From a bacterium (GTDB taxonomy: Bacteria; Patescibacteriota; Minisyncoccia; Phycocordibacterales; UBA918), in the NCBI GenBank assembly GCA_027487145.1, contig JAIYEC010000032.1:1-6878 (forward strand): a stretch of DNA of 6,878 nucleotides, in the 5' to 3' direction. The position numbers were made by a program, and so were the translations under genes. Below the pieces are notes generated by a model. The model did no database searches, was not told the DNA's origin, and saw only the letters and a program-made list of their open reading frames with translations. Below are positions 5,202-6,878 of the stretch, one piece after another; positions within the stretch are counted from its first letter, which is position 1; the number at the start of each line of letters is the position of its first letter.

Positions 5202-5249
5202 CTGTTTTGAGATAGATTATAAGCCTGTGAAATAATCTATCCAAAACGG
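5202..5249. repeat. Hairpin: 18-bp inverted repeat with one bulge
   Basis: GATAGATTAT (5211-5220) pairs perfectly with ATAATCTATC (5232-5241) around an 11-nt loop. After a bulged A (5210) the stem continues for eight more pairs (5202-5209 with 5242-5249, one T-G). It is enclosed by the pairing of 5188-5200 with 5267-5279, so the whole block can fold as one arm. Confidence 0.7.
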
Positions 5250-5265
5250 ATACTGAACATGTAAT

Positions 5266-5287
5266 GTTCGAATCCTCGTGGGCCCGC
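5266..5287 (+). repeat. Direct repeat copy 2: 3' end of tRNA-Trp without a tRNA body
   Basis: These 22 bp are identical to 5090-5111 but are not preceded by a foldable tRNA. The bases upstream form the hairpin at 5202-5249 instead. The copy is therefore a duplicated end fragment, as at the far side of an integrated element; its last bases are also part of the stem that closes the three-way junction downstream. Confidence 0.75.
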
Positions 5288-5292
5288 CGAGG

Positions 5293-5334
5293 TAAAGTAA
5301 AACACCAATTCATTTGAATTGGTGTTTTACTTTA
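5293..5334. terminator. Perfect 20-bp hairpin, probable bidirectional terminator
   Basis: Bases 5293-5312 pair without mismatch with 5315-5334, leaving two central T residues. The right arm on the plus strand ends GGTGTTTTACTTTA, a T-rich exit, and the left arm gives the same on the minus strand. It could end the minus-strand pilin-hydrolase operon as well as plus-strand transcripts. Confidence 0.65.
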
Positions 5335-5356
5335 GTAAGTGACCTGCGTCACTTAC
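5335..5356. repeat. Perfect 9-bp hairpin directly abutting the previous one
   Basis: GTAAGTGAC (5335-5343) pairs with GTCACTTAC (5348-5356) around the loop CTGC. It starts at the base after the 20-bp hairpin ends, allowing coaxial stacking. Confidence 0.65.
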
Positions 5357-5375
5357 GCGCCTCGGCGGGAGGCGC
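5357..5375. repeat. 7-bp GC-rich hairpin, alternative to the junction stem
   Basis: GCGCCTC (5357-5363) pairs with GAGGCGC (5369-5375) around GGCGG. It uses bases that also form the closing stem of the three-way junction (5360-5369), so both cannot form at once. Confidence 0.55.
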
Positions 5376-5433
5376 AGTGATGCGAATTTACAAACATCTG
5401 ATGTAATAAAAATAAGTACAATGAGGTAGACTA

Positions 5434-6324
5434 CTAACTACCATACTGTTTTACACAAAATGCTGCTTTATTATTACATCCCGCACACGTCCAAGGTGTA
5501 TAACCGTTTGATCTAACTAACTTAACTGCGTTTTGAGTATTACATCGGGCATTTGTACATTGCGAAAAGTTTTTACAATCTCCGGTAGCAACGGTTTCCC
5601 AAGTCGATTTTGTAATTTGGAACAAACCACAAGCAGTGGAGACTGGTTTATGATTTGGATGGGTTACATTATATGGTGGAGTCTCCGGTCGACCTGAGCT
5701 TTCTGTCATAGCAATGCATGACATGATGTTTGCTTGTTGCTGATTAAATCCTGCTGCCCTTAGCGTGTTCACATTACAAGATCCATTACCAGGGTCACAC
5801 TGAGGTAGAGGACCACCGGTATAGGCTGGACCTGTGTAAGAAGACATCATTTTACCTGGTATAAATTTATTATCTCCTTTAAAAAATCCTTCTTCTATTG
5901 TCGACTCCACCTGCTTTGAACACACCACCTCATTCCAAGGACCGTAGCCTTTGATTTCACCTTGTCCTTTCACGAGTTGTCGCATGATGGTATCAACGAG
6001 AAGAAAGGCAAGAAGAATAATGATGAGTCCAATAAAAGCATTCGTGAAGCTTTCTTTAGCGTTGCTAAGTGCACTTGGGTTACCTTGTGACACCACAAGC
6101 TTAATACCAGCTCGGACAGCGAGCACAGCGAAGAACAGGAATGAAATAGTGATGAGCCACTTGATAGCGGTGTTACCAAGAACTACGAAGTCACAAGCGG
6201 AGCAGGATTTACCTTCGCAGGAGATGAAGCCACTAGGTGAGTCGGGGGTGGGAGGTTCTTGTGCAAACGTCAGTTCTGCTACAAAAAGAGTACTTAGAGT
6301 CAGAAGCAGAAAAAAGAATTTCAT
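5434..6324 (-). CDS. Secreted T4SS-pilin-like protein fused to a lysozyme/lytic-transglycosylase-like domain
   Basis: The 296-aa protein has a signal peptide (1-21, probable cleavage after TFA) and a T4SS-pilin/VirB2-like part with two hydrophobic helices (about 52-79 and 96-115) separated by a short polar loop, resembling small pilin subunits of type IV secretion systems. After the linker KGYGPWNEVVCSKQVES (125-141) comes a lysozyme-like fold: CIAMTESSG with candidate catalytic E208, ACGLFQITKSTW (231-242) as the GLFQI motif of SLT-type enzymes, and NGYTPWTC (273-280). Such domains cut glycan strands of peptidoglycan. The mature part has 14 cysteines, suggesting disulfides outside the cytoplasm. 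The gene starts 12 bp after the stop of a paralogue and shows no Shine-Dalgarno site, so translation may be coupled. Domain assignments are from motifs; the pilin part might be just a membrane anchor. Confidence 0.82.
   Translation of the reverse strand: MKFFFLLLTLSTLFVAELTFAQEPPTPDSPSGFISCEGKSCSACDFVVLGNTAIKWLITISFLFFAVLAVRAGIKLVVSQGNPSALSNAKESFTNAFIGLIIILLAFLLVDTIMRQLVKGQGEIKGYGPWNEVVCSKQVESTIEEGFFKGDNKFIPGKMMSSYTGPAYTGGPLPQCDPGNGSCNVNTLRAAGFNQQQANIMSCIAMTESSGRPETPPYNVTHPNHKPVSTACGLFQITKSTWETVATGDCKNFSQCTNARCNTQNAVKLVRSNGYTPWTCAGCNNKAAFCVKQYGS
5901..5954 (-). repeat. 54-bp direct repeat, copy in the transglycosylase-like gene
   Basis: Identical to 6825-6878 over all 54 bases. It encodes the linker IKGYGPWNEVVCSKQVES after the pilin-like part. 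The identity includes synonymous positions and stops sharply at 5901, though the proteins stay alignable for about ten more residues (GFFKGDNKF against GYFDGDEEF). Confidence 0.95.
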
Positions 6325-6336
6325 AACATTACTGAT

Positions 6337-6878
6337 TTAATAGCCATAAATTGAAAAATGGGGGGCTGATATCCAATTACCTAATACTTTAATACTCTCT
6401 GGAGGTGCTCCAGCTATCACGAGACCATCTTTTTGCGACTGTGTTTTGACTTCATACACAGGTCGTAATCCATTGGCATACGCAGCACTGATGACTTTTT
6501 TGATCTCTGTGGGTGTCATGCCACCTACCTTACTATAATCAACACAGGTACCATTAGAATGACACTTACTCTTGTGGGCACGAGATGGAGGCATGGCTTC
6601 TGTAACTCTGGCACCACTCACCCCAGCTTGCTTATGCATGGCCTCTAGTCTAGCTACCATATCTGGCGCAATTGAACAACCAGAAGCAGAACAAGGGATG
6701 GTCAACGGAACACAACTTCCGCCAGAACAACCGTTAGAGTTTAGAAGAGTTACTCCACTTGGGACGGGTGGCACCTCTGATTCAAACTCTTCATCTCCAT
6801 CAAAATATCCTTTTTGCGCATCTTTCGACTCCACCTGCTTTGAACACACCACCTCATTCCAAGGACCGTAGCCTTTGA
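6337..6878 (-). CDS. Paralogue with an M15/hedgehog-type metallopeptidase-like C-terminal domain (5' end outside window)
   Basis: The frame is open to the window edge; 179 residues are visible, starting inside the linker KGYGPWNEVVCSKQVES shared with the downstream gene. A GTG inside this linker (6852) is not a likely start, because the conserved residues upstream of it are in frame. A signal peptide and pilin-like helices are therefore expected beyond the edge. After a cysteine-containing spacer, the C-terminal domain reads VTEAMPPSRAHKSKCHSNGTCVDYS and ends with APHFSIYGY. The pattern HxxGxxxD (His codon 6559-6561, Asp codon 6538-6540) plus a late His (6358-6360) resembles the zinc ligands of M15 D,D-peptidases and hedgehog-like enzymes, which cut peptide cross-links or stems. 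The Glu usually near the last His is not obvious, so activity is uncertain. It lies 12 bp upstream of the transglycosylase-like gene in an evident operon. Confidence 0.75.
   Translation of the reverse strand, partial: KGYGPWNEVVCSKQVESKDAQKGYFDGDEEFESEVPPVPSGVTLLNSNGCSGGSCVPLTIPCSASGCSIAPDMVARLEAMHKQAGVSGARVTEAMPPSRAHKSKCHSNGTCVDYSKVGGMTPTEIKKVISAAYANGLRPVYEVKTQSQKDGLVIAGAPPESIKVLGNWISAPHFSIYGY
6825..6878 (-). repeat. 54-bp direct repeat, copy in the peptidase-like gene (runs to window edge)
   Basis: Exact copy of 5901-5954. It reaches the last base of the window, so the true repeat may be longer and may include the whole pilin-like part of the upstream gene. Confidence 0.95.

Larger units (their letters stand above)
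5283..5369. other. Three-way-junction fold (10-bp stem enclosing two hairpins)
   Basis: CCCGCCGAGG (5283-5292) is perfectly complementary to CCTCGGCGGG (5360-5369). Between them lie two complete hairpins with no gap, 5293-5334 and 5335-5356, followed by only three unpaired bases. The result is a compact cloverleaf-like junction in RNA, or a branched structure in single-stranded DNA. The right strand of the closing stem can instead form a hairpin with 5369-5375, so two folds exclude each other. Confidence 0.65.
5111..5433. other. Gene-free, highly structured intergenic region after tRNA-Trp
   Basis: No credible coding sequence is present in these 323 bp. The only long frame, on the minus strand (5044-5313), runs through the tRNA antisense and the repeats. 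The region holds at least five strong inverted repeats, one direct and one split inverted copy of the tRNA 3' end, and then about 58 bp without strong secondary structure (5376-5433) up to the stop of the minus-strand hydrolase gene. Possible readings are a small non-autonomous element or the scar of one, a structured RNA, or stacked terminators between convergent units. Confidence 0.6.

Noticed and set aside
5202..5287. Second tRNA or tRNA pseudogene ending at 5287
   Set aside because: TCCAAAAC followed by the tRNA 3' end recalls tRNA-Trp, but no acceptor, D or anticodon stem can be formed; the bases belong to an 18-bp hairpin instead.
5044..5313. 89-aa minus-strand frame across tRNA-Trp and its downstream repeats
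   Set aside because: It is antisense to the tRNA and both repeat copies and contains the kind of peptide often mis-annotated opposite tRNA genes; no expression signals.
5111..5433. CRISPR array, integron attC array or riboswitch
   Set aside because: The repeats are not regularly spaced and have no spacers; no known riboswitch core or attC R/L box pattern was recognised. Only the structure itself can be supported.
6337..6852. Peptidase-like gene starting at the GTG of 6852
   Set aside because: The residues upstream of this codon are in frame and match the linker of the downstream paralogue, so the gene continues past the window edge.

Overview
The window looks like a piece of a small bacterial genome, most likely from the Candidate Phyla Radiation (Patescibacteria, Parcubacteria-like). 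This is an inference, made without a database search. It rests on a compact stringent-response enzyme that ends after its TGS domain, tRNA genes without an encoded CCA end, few Shine-Dalgarno sites, and T4SS-pilin-like proteins of the type seen in these lineages. Most genes are short transcription units with their own promoter or terminator.

Left part (1-4991). The last codons of a gene and a strong bidirectional terminator (46-85) are followed by a small minus-strand gene of unknown function (90-326). A bifunctional (p)ppGpp synthetase/hydrolase (445-1995) follows, with a near-consensus promoter placed so that its mRNA should be leaderless. It converges on, and overlaps by 11 bp, a ParB-family protein (1985-3061, minus) with an unusual acidic C-terminal tail. 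Divergent from parB are tRNA-Leu(CAA), a phosphoribosyltransferase resembling orotate phosphoribosyltransferase but with an altered catalytic loop (3351-4007), a terminator, and miaA (4095-4991), also apparently leaderless. MiaA modifies A37 of tRNAs with an A36-A37-A38 run, and both tRNAs in this window have that run.

Middle (4998-5433). tRNA-Trp(CCA) has a good promoter and is followed by about 320 bp without a credible gene but full of structure. The last 22 bp of the tRNA region are repeated directly 176 bp downstream, like an attachment-site duplication. Between the copies lie a split inverted copy of the tRNA 3' end and two strong hairpins. The second copy runs into a 10-bp stem that encloses two adjoining hairpins, a three-way junction competing with a third hairpin.

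Right part (5434-6878, minus). Two tandem genes 12 bp apart encode related secreted or membrane proteins. The complete one has a signal peptide, a two-helix T4SS-pilin-like segment and a cysteine-rich lysozyme/transglycosylase-like domain. The upstream one, cut by the window edge, shares the linker after the pilin part (54 identical bp) but ends in an M15/hedgehog-type metallopeptidase-like domain. Together they look like a set of pilin-anchored peptidoglycan hydrolases with different cutting chemistries, plausibly serving a secretion, DNA-transfer or host-attachment apparatus. This is the most interesting candidate system in the window.
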